Origin: Yoonia sp. BS5-3
Lineage (GTDB): Bacteria; Pseudomonadota; Alphaproteobacteria; Rhodobacterales; Rhodobacteraceae
Reading direction: 5' to 3'
DNA length: 64,000 bases
NCBI RefSeq assembly: GCF_038069655.2
Contig: NZ_CP150951.2
Location: 2,444,001 to 2,508,000, forward strand
The notes below the pieces were generated by a model. It had not been told where the DNA came from and searched no databases. It saw nothing but the letters and a program-made list of their open reading frames with translations. Below are positions 8,562 through 17,458 of the stretch, piece after piece. The position numbers and the translations under genes are program-made. The first letter of the stretch is position 1. Each line of letters starts with the position of its first letter.

Positions 8562-8840
8562 GTGCCTGCACCTGGCAGGCGCAAAATAATTTGAAGCCGC
8601 GCCAATTGGTTGGGCTGCTGCCTCGGCTTTCGTTGACAGCTTGTTTACCATTTGTCAGGATCATCGCGACGATCTGCAGCGCCTGAAGGTGCGATGCTGT
8701 CGGATATCCTTCCGGCATGGTTTGAATGACGCGTGGCCTTGGGCTGCTGCGTTTTTAAGATGAAAGTTGCGCCGGTGTCATTACTCCCCAATCTTCCTTT
8801 CGAAACTCTCTCGATCTCCAATCCCGTTCTAAAGGGGATC
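8562..8840. other. intergenic region between the ATPase and CapA genes
   Basis: Holds a short hairpin just after the ATPase stop (stem GCCTGC 8564-8569 / GCAGGC 8575-8580, followed by AT-rich sequence), which may be a weak terminator. A TTGACA hexamer at 8633-8638 may be a -35 element, without a convincing -10 box. An open frame continues upstream of the CapA start but uses rarer codons and lacks a ribosome site, so the stretch is judged non-coding. Confidence 0.5.
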
Positions 8841-9989
8841 ATGTCGGCCGTTATGAAAATGGCGGATGTCTTTGGGTTTTGGAAAACACCCCGTAAAGGG
8901 GCGGCTAGCGATATGCCCGAGATGGGGCTGCTTGATAATCTCTACTGGGTCTACAAGTCGAACAACCCGATCACGTCTCCAGATACAGAGCTGGATATGT
9001 CAGGCTTTCTAACCGAGGCCGAAGCCGTATTAACGCCGCCACAGGAGGGTGGAACGAAGGCGCTGACAATCAGTTTTGCAGGCGACATCATCCGTACCCA
9101 CAGGGCAGAACCTGCCAAGGATGTTGTCTATGAAGACATCAAAGATCTGCTGTTTGATGTTGATCTTTCTATCGGAAACTACGAATCGCCCGTCACGACC
9201 CAGCCGCTCGTTGATGAGGTGATCGGCGATGCGGGGCCGCCTACCGAATGCGCCTCTGCCGCCCATTTCGAGGCGCTGACCAGCCATGAAGGTAAGTTCA
9301 TTGACGTCCTGAACCTGGCCAATAATCACGTCTTTGACATGGGGGTCGAGGGCATGGAGACGACCCTTGCTACCTTGAAAAAGCATGGCATTCAGCCAGT
9401 TGGCGTTTTTGATGATCCCGCGCAATCAAAACTGGCGACGATAGTGGACAAAAACGGGGTGAAGACGGGCCTGGCCAGTTGCACCTTTGGCACGAATGGC
9501 CACAGCCTGCCAGAGGGGGAAAAGCGTGGCGTGAACCTGGCCAAGCTGACGTCAAAACATCAAGCGCCCGATCTTGGGCTGCTCAAGGCGCAGATAACGC
9601 ATGCGCAGGAAAATGGCTGTGATCTGATCATCGCGATTGTGCATTGGGGGCATGAGTTTGAGCTGTTCCCCCGCCGTGCGCAGCAATTGGCGGCAGAAGA
9701 TCTGGCTGAATCTGGCGCTGATATTATCGTTTGCCACCACCCGCATGTTGCCCAGCCGATCCAGCTTTACAAAACCAAAGCGGGGGACCGGACGGTGCCG
9801 ATTGCCTATTCGCTTGGCAGTCTTCTGTGGGGCTTTGCGCATGAAAAAATCGCCACTAGCACCATTCTACAGATCGATGTGCAAAAGACCCCGGAAGGGG
9901 CCGCGATTTCAAATCTGCGGGCAACGCCGGTGCGTTGGCATGCGGAAAAGCGCGATGGCAACGTGATCCAAAAGGTCAGCCGGGTTTAA
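8841..9989 (+). CDS. CapA-family protein (poly-gamma-glutamate/capsule-type metallophosphatase fold)
   Basis: 382 residues. The CapA domain spans about residues 65-330, with the motifs SFAGDII, IGNYESPV, LNLANNHVFDMGVEG, IVHWGHEFE and VCHHPHVAQP, whose Asp, Asn and His residues match the calcineurin-like metal site of the family. No signal peptide or membrane segment is evident from ATG 8841, chosen for AAAGGGG just upstream. A GTG at 8733 and an ATG at 8760 are in frame but poorly supported. CapA proteins are linked to capsule polymer export or hydrolysis; no cap genes are nearby, so the role here is unknown. Confidence 0.8.
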   Translation: MSAVMKMADVFGFWKTPRKGAASDMPEMGLLDNLYWVYKSNNPITSPDTELDMSGFLTEAEAVLTPPQEGGTKALTISFAGDIIRTHRAEPAKDVVYEDIKDLLFDVDLSIGNYESPVTTQPLVDEVIGDAGPPTECASAAHFEALTSHEGKFIDVLNLANNHVFDMGVEGMETTLATLKKHGIQPVGVFDDPAQSKLATIVDKNGVKTGLASCTFGTNGHSLPEGEKRGVNLAKLTSKHQAPDLGLLKAQITHAQENGCDLIIAIVHWGHEFELFPRRAQQLAAEDLAESGADIIVCHHPHVAQPIQLYKTKAGDRTVPIAYSLGSLLWGFAHEKIATSTILQIDVQKTPEGAAISNLRATPVRWHAEKRDGNVIQKVSRV

Positions 9990-10003
9990 ACGCCCCAAAG
10001 CGC

Positions 10004-10876
10004 TTATCGCTTGCCGTAGTAAAGCCCAACAACATGTTCGGCTTGCGCGAAAAACAACCATCGCAGGGCCAAAACCCCTGCAATGTGGCTGAGCACGGCA
10101 AGCGCAGCAAAGAAATGGTTATGCGGCAATAGCAAAAATACGATGGGTAGCAAAAACGCCAGAGCGATCACGATGATCCGTAAATTCTCGGCATGTTTAC
10201 GGCCCACCTGAAAGATAAATTCGCGCATCAGGTAATTGGTGCCGGTATGGGGCGGCTCAAAGGCGCGGACCTGTCCGATGCCCGCAAGCCCGGTTGCAGA
10301 GCCGATTGTGGTGTCCGAACCTGCCAGCTGCCCATCGCCTGTTCCCCAAGCATAAAGCTGCAAAATCCCGCCGCAAAGCAGCAGGACCGATGCGACCTTA
10401 ACCTGTCCGCCCAATAGCGCGCCGCCGCTGATGGCCAGCAGCAGATACATCGCAGGCGTTGTCCAATGGCGCCAGCGGGGTACGGTCTTCATCTGCGTGT
10501 AAATCATCGAAGTCGTGAACACTACGCCCAAGGATGCCAGACCACCAATCCAGCCGACAAAGCCGAACCGTGTCCCGCCAAAGACCAGCCCCGCCCCATA
10601 AAGAGCCATCACCAGCAGGGCGAAAACGGCGCAGATCCCTTCGCGGCTGAGCCAACTGGTTTTCCATTGGGTGAAGGCTTTGAGCGCCCGCTCGGGGTGG
10701 CCCAGATGAAAGGTGGATGCAATCAAACCGCCAACAGCGAACAGATAGGCGATGGCAAACCAGATAAACGCGCTTAGCCCGGTCGGCACCAGCGCGCCAA
10801 TGCCAAGCCAAAACAACAGGCCAAAGCCCAGGCCGGAAAAGGTGTTGAAGATGATCACACTGGGTGCTGGGTGCAT
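10004..10876 (-). CDS. soeC: sulfite dehydrogenase (quinone) membrane anchor subunit, DmsC family
   Basis: 290 residues, about eight membrane helices, DmsC-type anchor that passes electrons to quinone. ATG 10876 overlaps the stop of the Fe-S subunit as TAATG. A start at 10921 lies inside that gene and was rejected. By itself the family could belong to a DMSO or polysulfide reductase. The non-exported catalytic subunit and the location inside a taurine degradation cluster point to SoeABC, the cytoplasm-facing sulfite-oxidising enzyme known from Allochromatium and roseobacters. Confidence 0.82.
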   Translation of the reverse strand: MHPAPSVIIFNTFSGLGFGLLFWLGIGALVPTGLSAFIWFAIAYLFAVGGLIASTFHLGHPERALKAFTQWKTSWLSREGICAVFALLVMALYGAGLVFGGTRFGFVGWIGGLASLGVVFTTSMIYTQMKTVPRWRHWTTPAMYLLLAISGGALLGGQVKVASVLLLCGGILQLYAWGTGDGQLAGSDTTIGSATGLAGIGQVRAFEPPHTGTNYLMREFIFQVGRKHAENLRIIVIALAFLLPIVFLLLPHNHFFAALAVLSHIAGVLALRWLFFAQAEHVVGLYYGKR

Positions 10877-11637
10877 TACTTCGCGCCTCCTGGCAGGGCG
10901 GAGAGGGCCTTGTCCAGCCAAACCACAAAACCTTTCCCATCTTCGGCAACGGGCTCAAGGTAGGGGGCAAGGATATCGATCTGGGGTTCGACGTCCTTCG
11001 GTCGTGGCGGCAGATATTTATTCACCGGCTTGGTGCCCTGTTCCGGCATCAGATCAAAGCCGCCTCGTTCCTTGACCAGCTTGCTGACATCGCTGTTGGG
11101 GTCACCTAAATTCCCGAAATGCCGCGCGCCAGCAGGGCAGGTGCGCACGCAGGCAGGCTGCCGGTCTTCTTCGGGCAGGTTTTCGTTGTAGATGCGGTCC
11201 ACGCAGAGGGTGCATTTCTTCATCACCCCTTCGGCCGCGTCGAGCTCGCGCGCGCCGTAAGGGCAGGCCCAGGCGCAAAGGCCGCAGCCGATGCAGTCGC
11301 TTTCATTGACCAAAACGATCCCATCCTCAGCCCGCTTATAGCTGGCGCCGGTCGGGCAGACGGTCACGCAGGGCGCGTCTTCGCAATGCAGGCAGGATTT
11401 GGGGAAATGGATGAGCTGGGCCGCCCCCGCCTCGGGTTGGACCTCATAGGAGTGAACGCGGTTGAGGAAAGTGCCCGAAGGACTTGCGCCATAAGGGTCC
11501 TGATCCGACAGGGGCGCACCGTAGTTTTCGGTGTTCCACCCTTTGCAGGAAACCACGCAGGCATGGCAGCCCACGCAGGTATCCAAATCGATCACAAGGC
11601 CAAGTTTTTTGGCCGATGGCGGGGGGAGCTGGGTCAT
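10876..11637 (-). CDS. soeB: sulfite dehydrogenase iron-sulfur subunit, DmsB/NrfC type
   Basis: 253 residues, carries electrons from the molybdopterin subunit to the anchor through four [4Fe-4S] clusters. Cys motifs in order: CVGCHACVVSC (about 21-31), CLHCEDAPCVTVCP (about 82-95), CIGCGLCAWACP (about 115-126), CTLC, and CVRTCP (about 163-168). The start overlaps the small membrane protein gene by ATGA. There is no export signal, which agrees with a cytoplasmic catalytic dimer. Confidence 0.88.
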   Translation of the reverse strand: MTQLPPPSAKKLGLVIDLDTCVGCHACVVSCKGWNTENYGAPLSDQDPYGASPSGTFLNRVHSYEVQPEAGAAQLIHFPKSCLHCEDAPCVTVCPTGASYKRAEDGIVLVNESDCIGCGLCAWACPYGARELDAAEGVMKKCTLCVDRIYNENLPEEDRQPACVRTCPAGARHFGNLGDPNSDVSKLVKERGGFDLMPEQGTKPVNKYLPPRPKDVEPQIDILAPYLEPVAEDGKGFVVWLDKALSALPGGAK

Positions 11638-11807
11638 GACCTGGCTTTCGTGGCTGATGCCGGTGCCTCCGGCGGGAGTATTTTAAGAAATAAGAAACTG
11701 GTTTCCTGTTGCTCGCGCGCATCCCAGGTCGCCACATACCAGACAAAGCTGCCAATCGTCAGCGCAAGGAAGGCGGCAATCAACAGAAGGACCTGGCTGT
11801 TGCTCAT
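11634..11807 (-). CDS. small single-helix membrane protein between soeA and soeB
   Basis: 57 residues: one strongly hydrophobic helix near the N-terminus (about residues 5-25, VLLLIAAFLALTIGSFVWYV), then a polar tail. It overlaps soeA upstream and soeB downstream, both as ATGA, so it sits in the same translational relay as the enzyme subunits. The length, the helix and the double coupling argue for a real gene. Function is not recognised. An assembly factor or an extra anchor of the sulfite dehydrogenase is a reasonable inference, not a demonstrated role. Confidence 0.75.
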   Translation of the reverse strand: MSNSQVLLLIAAFLALTIGSFVWYVATWDAREQQETSFLFLKILPPEAPASATKARS

Positions 11808-14626
11808 TTTCCAACCTGCCATTTCAGTTTATCGGGTCCTTTTTCGACGGGGGATTTGATCGCCGGCATGGCGGGCTGGCATTCGTTGGCCACCTCCGAT
11901 TTTTCGATCTTCACCCGCAGATCAAACCAGGCCGCTTGCCCGGTGATCGGGTCTGAGTTGGCCCAGCGGAGCCCGTCGCCCTTGGGTGGCAAAAGCTCGT
12001 GGATCAGGTGATTGAGCAGGAACCCTTTTGTTGCCTCCGGCGCGCCTTCCTCCAGAGCCCACGCGCCTTTGCGTTTGCCGATGGCATTCCAGGTCCAGAC
12101 CGTGTTTTCGTTCAGGCTGGCCTGATGCGCCACAGGTACGACAATCGATCCATGGGCCGAGCTGACCTTGGCCCAGTCGCCTTCTTCAAAACCGTTCGCT
12201 TCCCAGATTTTTGTAGGCACATAAAGCGGGTTATGCCCGTGGATCTGCCGCAGCCAGGCGTTTTGTGTCCCCCAGCTGTGATACATGGCCATTGGCCGCT
12301 GGGTCAGCGCGTGGATCGGGTATTCATGCGGGTCCACATGCGCGTCCTCAAACGGTGCGTACCAGATCGGTAGCGGGTCCATTGTAACCCGAATTTGCCC
12401 GCGCAGGTGGTCCGGAGGCTGTCTGCTGCCGATCCCTTCGGCGGCGGCCTGGAATTTGCGCAGCGGTTCGGCATAGAGCTGGAAAATATAGGGTTGCACC
12501 ACATCGTAGAACCCCATTTTCACGGCCCAATCCTGATAGGCGGCGTTGAAGGGTTTGTAATAGGCGGCCTCTTCCGGGACATGTTCCAGCCAGAAGCCGC
12601 CGTTGTCGATATAGGTTTGCAATTGGTCTTGGTTCGCGGTGCCGCGGCCCTGGCCCGCCCCATCGGCATCTCGCCAGCCCGCCAGAGGCCCGATGCCGGG
12701 GCGGCGGATATGGTTGGTGATGTAATCGGCGTAATCGGCGTATTTCTGGCTGCCGTCCTCGTTTACAAAGCCGGGCAATCTCAGCCGTGCGCCCAGGTCG
12801 CAGAGTACTGATTGAAAGCCGCGCACGTTCCGGTCCGGTTCGACCACCGGCCAGCGGATTGCGTCGGCGACGCCGTCAGCTTCGCAGATCGGGCGGTCGA
12901 GCAGGCTAATACAATCGTGCCGTTCCAGATAGGTCGTGTCGGGCAGGATCAGGTCCGCATAGGCCACCATTTCCGATGAATAGGCGTCGGAATAAATGAT
13001 ATGCGGGATCACATAGTCGCCGTTTTTATCCTTGTCCGTCAGCATCTTATGCACGCCGCCGACATTCATCGACGAATTCCAGGACATATTGGCCATATAC
13101 AGGAAGAGCGTGTCGATCTTATATGGATCGCCCGCATGCGCGTTGGAGATCACCATATGCATCAGCCCATGGGCGGACATGGGGTTTTCCCAGGAATAGG
13201 CTTTGTCGATGCGTTTTGGGGTGCCGTCTTCGTTCAGCAGCAAGTCTTCTGGCCCGTGGGTATAGCCCAGATGCGGCCCATCCAGGGGCGCGCCGGGCGT
13301 GACCTTGCCATGCGGCTTGGGGTGGGCGGTCGCAGGTTTGGGGTAGGGCGGTTTGAACCGCATACCGCCGGGCACTTCGACCGAACCAAGCAGGATTTGC
13401 AGCACATGCAGGGCACGGCAGGTTTGAAACCCGTTGGAATGGGCCGAGATGCCGCGCATGGCGTGAAAACTGACTGGGCGTCCGACCATCTTGGGGTGTT
13501 TCTTGCCGCGGAAGTCGGTCCATTCGCGATCCAGCTCAATCGCCTCGTCAAAGGCAACGCGGGCCAGATCGGCGGCGATGGCCCGAATGCGGGTGGCAGG
13601 GATGCCGCAGCGGTCGGCCACTGCCTCGGGCGCGTAGGCTTTGGACAGATAGCGGTCGGCCATCAGGTGGAACACCGGGCGATGGGTGACGCCGCCCATC
13701 TCGTAGCTGCCAGAGAGGTCGGGTTCGACGCCAGCGCCATCCCATGGCGCAAGCGTGCCGGTCCGGCGGTCAATGACCTGCGGTTTTCCGTCCGCATCCT
13801 GGATGAACAGGCCGAATTGTTCAGAGTCCGGGTTTTCATTCACCAAGACTGAGGCATTTGTGAACCGCGCCAGATAGTCCAAATCAACCTTGCCAGCGCT
13901 CATCAGGCAGTGGATCAGGGCAAGGATGAATAGACCGTCGGTGCCAGGCGTGATCCCGACCCAATCATCGGCCACCGCGTTATAACCGGTGCGAATGGGG
14001 TTGACCCCGATCATCCGCGCGCCGCGCGCCTTTAGCTTGCCGATACCGATTTTGATCGGGTTGCTGTCATGGTCTTCGGCGACGCCGAACAGCATGAATA
14101 GCTTTGTGTGATCCCAATCGGGTTGCCCGAATTCCCAAAACGCCCCGCCCATCGTGTAGATGCCTGCGGCGGCCATATTGACCGAGCAGAACCCCCCGTG
14201 AGCTGCATAGTTGGGCGTGCCAAAGCCCTGCGCCCAGAAGCTGGTGAAGCTTTGCGATTGGTCACGCCCGGTGAAAAACGCCAGCTTTTCGGGTGCCGTT
14301 TCGCGGATGGGTTTGAGCCATTCGGTGGCTTGCTTTAGCGCGGCTTCCCAGCTGATTTCCTCAAACTCGCCTGACCCACGTGGCCCCACCCGGCGCAAAG
14401 GTGCGCGCAGTCGCGACGGTGCGTTGTGCTGCATGATCCCCGCGCTACCCTTGGCGCAAAGCACCCCCTGATTGACCGGGTGGTCTTTGTTGCCTTCGAT
14501 ATAGGCGACCTTCCCGTCCTTCATATGCACGTTGATCCCGCAGCGGCAGGCGCACATGTAGCAGGTGGTTTTGCGGACCTCGTCCGAGACAGGGGGCGAG
14601 GTGTCTAGCGTCGGCTGGGTTGTCAT
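11804..14626 (-). CDS. soeA: sulfite dehydrogenase (quinone) molybdopterin subunit
   Basis: 940 residues, DMSO-reductase superfamily catalytic subunit that would oxidise sulfite from taurine cleavage to sulfate. Four N-terminal cysteines (C22, C25, C29, C57) bind a [4Fe-4S] cluster. Asp/Asn-rich guanylate-binding segments follow, and C147 in GGFCSVN is the likely Mo ligand. There is no twin-arginine signal, unlike DmsA, PsrA or PhsA, so the enzyme faces the cytoplasm. Start 14626 was preferred to ATG 14632 because GGAG lies 8 bp before it and only 2 bp before the latter. First gene of soeA-small ORF-soeB-soeC. Confidence 0.85.
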   Translation of the reverse strand: MTTQPTLDTSPPVSDEVRKTTCYMCACRCGINVHMKDGKVAYIEGNKDHPVNQGVLCAKGSAGIMQHNAPSRLRAPLRRVGPRGSGEFEEISWEAALKQATEWLKPIRETAPEKLAFFTGRDQSQSFTSFWAQGFGTPNYAAHGGFCSVNMAAAGIYTMGGAFWEFGQPDWDHTKLFMLFGVAEDHDSNPIKIGIGKLKARGARMIGVNPIRTGYNAVADDWVGITPGTDGLFILALIHCLMSAGKVDLDYLARFTNASVLVNENPDSEQFGLFIQDADGKPQVIDRRTGTLAPWDGAGVEPDLSGSYEMGGVTHRPVFHLMADRYLSKAYAPEAVADRCGIPATRIRAIAADLARVAFDEAIELDREWTDFRGKKHPKMVGRPVSFHAMRGISAHSNGFQTCRALHVLQILLGSVEVPGGMRFKPPYPKPATAHPKPHGKVTPGAPLDGPHLGYTHGPEDLLLNEDGTPKRIDKAYSWENPMSAHGLMHMVISNAHAGDPYKIDTLFLYMANMSWNSSMNVGGVHKMLTDKDKNGDYVIPHIIYSDAYSSEMVAYADLILPDTTYLERHDCISLLDRPICEADGVADAIRWPVVEPDRNVRGFQSVLCDLGARLRLPGFVNEDGSQKYADYADYITNHIRRPGIGPLAGWRDADGAGQGRGTANQDQLQTYIDNGGFWLEHVPEEAAYYKPFNAAYQDWAVKMGFYDVVQPYIFQLYAEPLRKFQAAAEGIGSRQPPDHLRGQIRVTMDPLPIWYAPFEDAHVDPHEYPIHALTQRPMAMYHSWGTQNAWLRQIHGHNPLYVPTKIWEANGFEEGDWAKVSSAHGSIVVPVAHQASLNENTVWTWNAIGKRKGAWALEEGAPEATKGFLLNHLIHELLPPKGDGLRWANSDPITGQAAWFDLRVKIEKSEVANECQPAMPAIKSPVEKGPDKLKWQVGK

Positions 14627-14690
14627 CACCATCTCTCCTCAGAATGGTGTATCAATAGTGAAGCAATATGTGGCATCGCGCAAGTCCGGG

Positions 14691-15452
14691 TCATGTCAGT
14701 ACCGTCCTGATCAGGCTTAACCCGGCCAGGCCGACAAGCAGCGCCAGGCAGACGGGTTTGTAGTAGGGCTCAAACCTTGGGGTGAACATCCGCAGCCCGA
14801 TCAGCACGCCGAGGGCGGTTGGCGCCGCAAAAACCAGTCCGCGGCTGACCCCGCTGAGGTCCATGACCCCGAAGGCCAGTTGCACAAAGAAAGAGACGAG
14901 TGAGCCGAGAAAGAGAAACAGAACGATAGAGCCGCGCATTTGCCGCGCGGGGCTATCGCTGGCCAGCACATAAAGCGCGACAACCATGGCCCCTACATGG
15001 GCAAGCCCGCTGACGATACCTGCCACAATTCCCGTTCCGTAAAGTCCCGGTTTAGTGGCCAGAAAGGCCAGCCGGATTTTTGCCAGTTGCGTTACCGCCA
15101 GCGTCACGATGATCGATAGCGCGATGATCTTTGACGTCTCAACCGGTAGCGATGTGGTCAGCGCCAACCCAATGGGCCAGCCGATGGACGAGCCGATGAC
15201 CAATCCAAAGGCGGTGGGCCGATCCGCGTCCGCCCAACCCCCTTTGACCATCAAAAGCGAGGCGGCCATTTCCATCCACCAGAGCATGGGGATCAGCGCG
15301 ATGGGGGGCAGGATGATCACGGCGGTTGCCATCACCAGCGCCGAAAGGGCAAAGCCCGAAAAGCCCCGCACGATGCCTGCCAAAACCACAATGACGGTGA
15401 GGATCAGGAACTCTTGCCCCGTCAAATTGGTGATGCTCAGCAGCCAGCTCAT
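14691..15452 (-). CDS. tauE: TSUP-family sulfite/sulfonate exporter (TauE/SafE)
   Basis: 253 residues, about eight membrane helices, with the TSUP repeat segments GIVRGFSGFALSAL (about 26-39) and GIVSGLAHVGAMVVA (about 144-158). TauE/SafE proteins export sulfite, sulfate or sulfonates formed inside the cell. The ATG overlaps the ackA stop by ATGA, tying it to the pta-ackA unit and to the sulfite disposal step. A second TSUP gene lies upstream in the same cluster, so which of the two exports sulfite is open. Confidence 0.85.
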   Translation of the reverse strand: MSWLLSITNLTGQEFLILTVIVVLAGIVRGFSGFALSALVMATAVIILPPIALIPMLWWMEMAASLLMVKGGWADADRPTAFGLVIGSSIGWPIGLALTTSLPVETSKIIALSIIVTLAVTQLAKIRLAFLATKPGLYGTGIVAGIVSGLAHVGAMVVALYVLASDSPARQMRGSIVLFLFLGSLVSFFVQLAFGVMDLSGVSRGLVFAAPTALGVLIGLRMFTPRFEPYYKPVCLALLVGLAGLSLIRTVLT

Positions 15453-16513
15453 GCGGTGCCGCCCATCAGGGCCAGGGCGTCGCGGGCGATCTGCTTTTCT
15501 TCGTCGGCCTCAATCACATGCACGGGCAGATCACCCAGAAAGCCAAGGTGTTGCATGATCCGGTCGCGGATGGGCGCGGCGTTTTCGCCAATTCCGCCGG
15601 TGAAGGCCACGGCATCGATGCCGCCCATCGCAACAATGGCTGATCCCGCATGGCGCGCGGCCCAATAGCAAAAATGCGAGACCGCGAGGCGTGCAGCATC
15701 GTCGTCCCGCTCTAGCAGCGCTTTCATGTCATTGTCCCCGGCCAAGCCCTTAAGGCCCGATTGCTTGTTCAGCAGTTTATCGGTGGCCTCAATCCCCAGC
15801 TCGGCGGCGATGCGCAGCACTGCGGCCCCATCGATATCGCCGGACCGTGTGCCCATGGTCAGTCCGGCTAGCGGCGAATAGCCCATTGAGGTAGCCAGAG
15901 ATTTGCCTGCCTTGATCGCGCAAAGGCTGGCCCCATTGCCAAGGTGAAACGCCAGCAGCCGGTCGGGCAGCGCGTCGCCGAAATCATGCACCATATTGGC
16001 ATAAGACATGCCGTGGAACCCATAGCGCCGGATGCCTGCCTGATGCTGCGCCTCGGGGATGGCGTATCGGGTCGTAACCTCGCTGTTGCTGGCGTGAAAG
16101 GCTGTGTCAAAGCTGGCAAACTGCGGCAAGTCGGGGCGCTGGGCGGTCAGCGCATCGATGCCGGCCAGGTTCACCGGGTTGTGCAGGGGCGCAAGCGGGA
16201 TGCAATCGCGGATCGCTTGCACCACATCGGGCGTCAGCCGCGCGGGGGCTGTCAGCTGCGCGCCGCCATGCACGACCCGATGAGCAGCGGCGCTGACATT
16301 GTCCATATCACGCCCGGCAGAGGCCAGCGCCGCCTGTATTTGCGTAAGCGCATCGGCGTGATCGTCTGAGGTTACTGTTGTGGCCACACCGTCCAGCTTT
16401 AAGGTGCCATTCCCGCCGATATTACTGATCGTTCCGTCCGCCAGACGCGTCAGGTCGGACCTGTAAAGGCTGACTTTCAAAGACGATGACCCAGCGTTGA
16501 CGACAAAAATCAT
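15449..16513 (-). CDS. ackA: acetate kinase
   Basis: 354 residues (typical 390-400, so slightly short). Converts acetyl phosphate and ADP to acetate and ATP. Family motifs: VNAGSSSLK at residues 5-13, AHRVVHGG with the substrate Arg, FDTAFHAS with the catalytic Asp, YGFHGMSY, HLGNGASLCAI, MGTRSGDIDG and FTGGIGENA. Four-base overlaps join it to pta upstream and the TSUP gene downstream. In this setting it would draw energy from acetyl phosphate released by Xsc. Confidence 0.93.
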   Translation of the reverse strand: MIFVVNAGSSSLKVSLYRSDLTRLADGTISNIGGNGTLKLDGVATTVTSDDHADALTQIQAALASAGRDMDNVSAAAHRVVHGGAQLTAPARLTPDVVQAIRDCIPLAPLHNPVNLAGIDALTAQRPDLPQFASFDTAFHASNSEVTTRYAIPEAQHQAGIRRYGFHGMSYANMVHDFGDALPDRLLAFHLGNGASLCAIKAGKSLATSMGYSPLAGLTMGTRSGDIDGAAVLRIAAELGIEATDKLLNKQSGLKGLAGDNDMKALLERDDDAARLAVSHFCYWAARHAGSAIVAMGGIDAVAFTGGIGENAAPIRDRIMQHLGFLGDLPVHVIEADEEKQIARDALALMGGTA

Positions 16514-17451
16514 GCTGCAGCCGCCACAATAGCCCCAAGCGCGGCGGAACAGATGCGTGCCGGGGCCTGCTGGCTACGCGAGGTCAAGAGCAGCGGCACC
16601 TTCAGGCCCATGACAAGCCCGCCCGCGCAGCAGCCCATGCCCAGCACCATCATCTTGAACAGCGCATTGCCCGAGGTGATATTGGGCGCCAGCATGATGT
16701 CCGCATCGCCAGATACGTCCGAGGTATATTTCTTCACCTCAGCCGCGCGTTTGCTGAAAATCAGGTCCAGCGCCATGGGCCCTTGCACAGTGGCATTGGG
16801 CAATGCGGTCTTGGCCCATTCGGCGATTTCTGCCGCCTCGCCTGTGTTCGGGATTGAGGGGATTGGGTCCTCTGTCGGGGCCAGCAGCCCGGCTTTGACC
16901 TGTGTATCCCCAAGGATTTCGGCCAGCCGAACAGCGTGGGTCAGGCAGGCCTTGCGCGTGTCCACGGATGGGTTCACATTCAGCGCAGCATCGGTCAGCA
17001 AAAGTGGACGCTCAGACCCTGGTTTGGTGATGTGAAAGACATGCCCGCAGCGCGTTCCCTTCTCGCGTAGCCCAGCCTTGGATGGCAATAGCCCCTTTAG
17101 GAAGGTCGAAGTATGTAACTGGCCTTTCATGATACTGTCCGCCTCGCCATTCCGGGCCAGCTCTGCAGCCAGAGGGGCGGCTGTGTCATGGGGCGCGTTT
17201 TCAAGCCGGTAGGGGCTGATATCCCAGCCGATACGCTCTGCGCTGGCTTTGATCTTGGCCTTATCCCCGATCAGGATCGGGTTGGCGAGCCCTAATTCCG
17301 TCGCCTCACGCAGCCCGTTCAATGAGGTATCACTGCCTGCATTCACCAGCGCCACGCGGGGCGTTTTCAGCGCCTGCGCTTTGGTCAATAGCCCTGCGGG
17401 GCAATCTGCTGTGGTTTGGGCGAGGAAGGGGAAGGGTTCATTCATCTGCAA
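16510..17451 (-). CDS. pta: phosphate acetyltransferase (short form)
   Basis: 313 residues, single catalytic domain without the long N-terminal regulatory part of enterobacterial Pta. Motifs include LVNAGSDTSLNGLREA, DAALNVNPS, GPMALDLIFSKRAA and ADIMLAPNITSGNALFK, typical of PTA_PTB enzymes. It turns acetyl phosphate from Xsc into acetyl-CoA for central metabolism. It lies 7 bp after the second TSUP gene and overlaps ackA by ATGA, within the taurine operon. Phosphate butyryltransferase is a related family, but the xsc context fits Pta. Confidence 0.92.
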   Translation of the reverse strand: MQMNEPFPFLAQTTADCPAGLLTKAQALKTPRVALVNAGSDTSLNGLREATELGLANPILIGDKAKIKASAERIGWDISPYRLENAPHDTAAPLAAELARNGEADSIMKGQLHTSTFLKGLLPSKAGLREKGTRCGHVFHITKPGSERPLLLTDAALNVNPSVDTRKACLTHAVRLAEILGDTQVKAGLLAPTEDPIPSIPNTGEAAEIAEWAKTALPNATVQGPMALDLIFSKRAAEVKKYTSDVSGDADIMLAPNITSGNALFKMMVLGMGCCAGGLVMGLKVPLLLTSRSQQAPARICSAALGAIVAAAA

Positions 17452-17458
17452 AGACCTT

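Noticed and set aside
8733..8840. N-terminal extension of the CapA-family protein from GTG 8733
   Set aside because: No ribosome site, rarer codons and no match to the family start; ATG 8841 has AAAGGGG upstream.
13001..13852. 283-codon plus-strand frame opposite soeA
   Set aside because: Antisense shadow without recognisable domain or start signal.
10004..14626. DMSO or polysulfide reductase (DmsABC/PsrABC)
   Set aside because: The catalytic subunit has no Tat signal, a Cys is the likely Mo ligand, and the genes lie in a taurine cluster that makes sulfite; Soe fits better.
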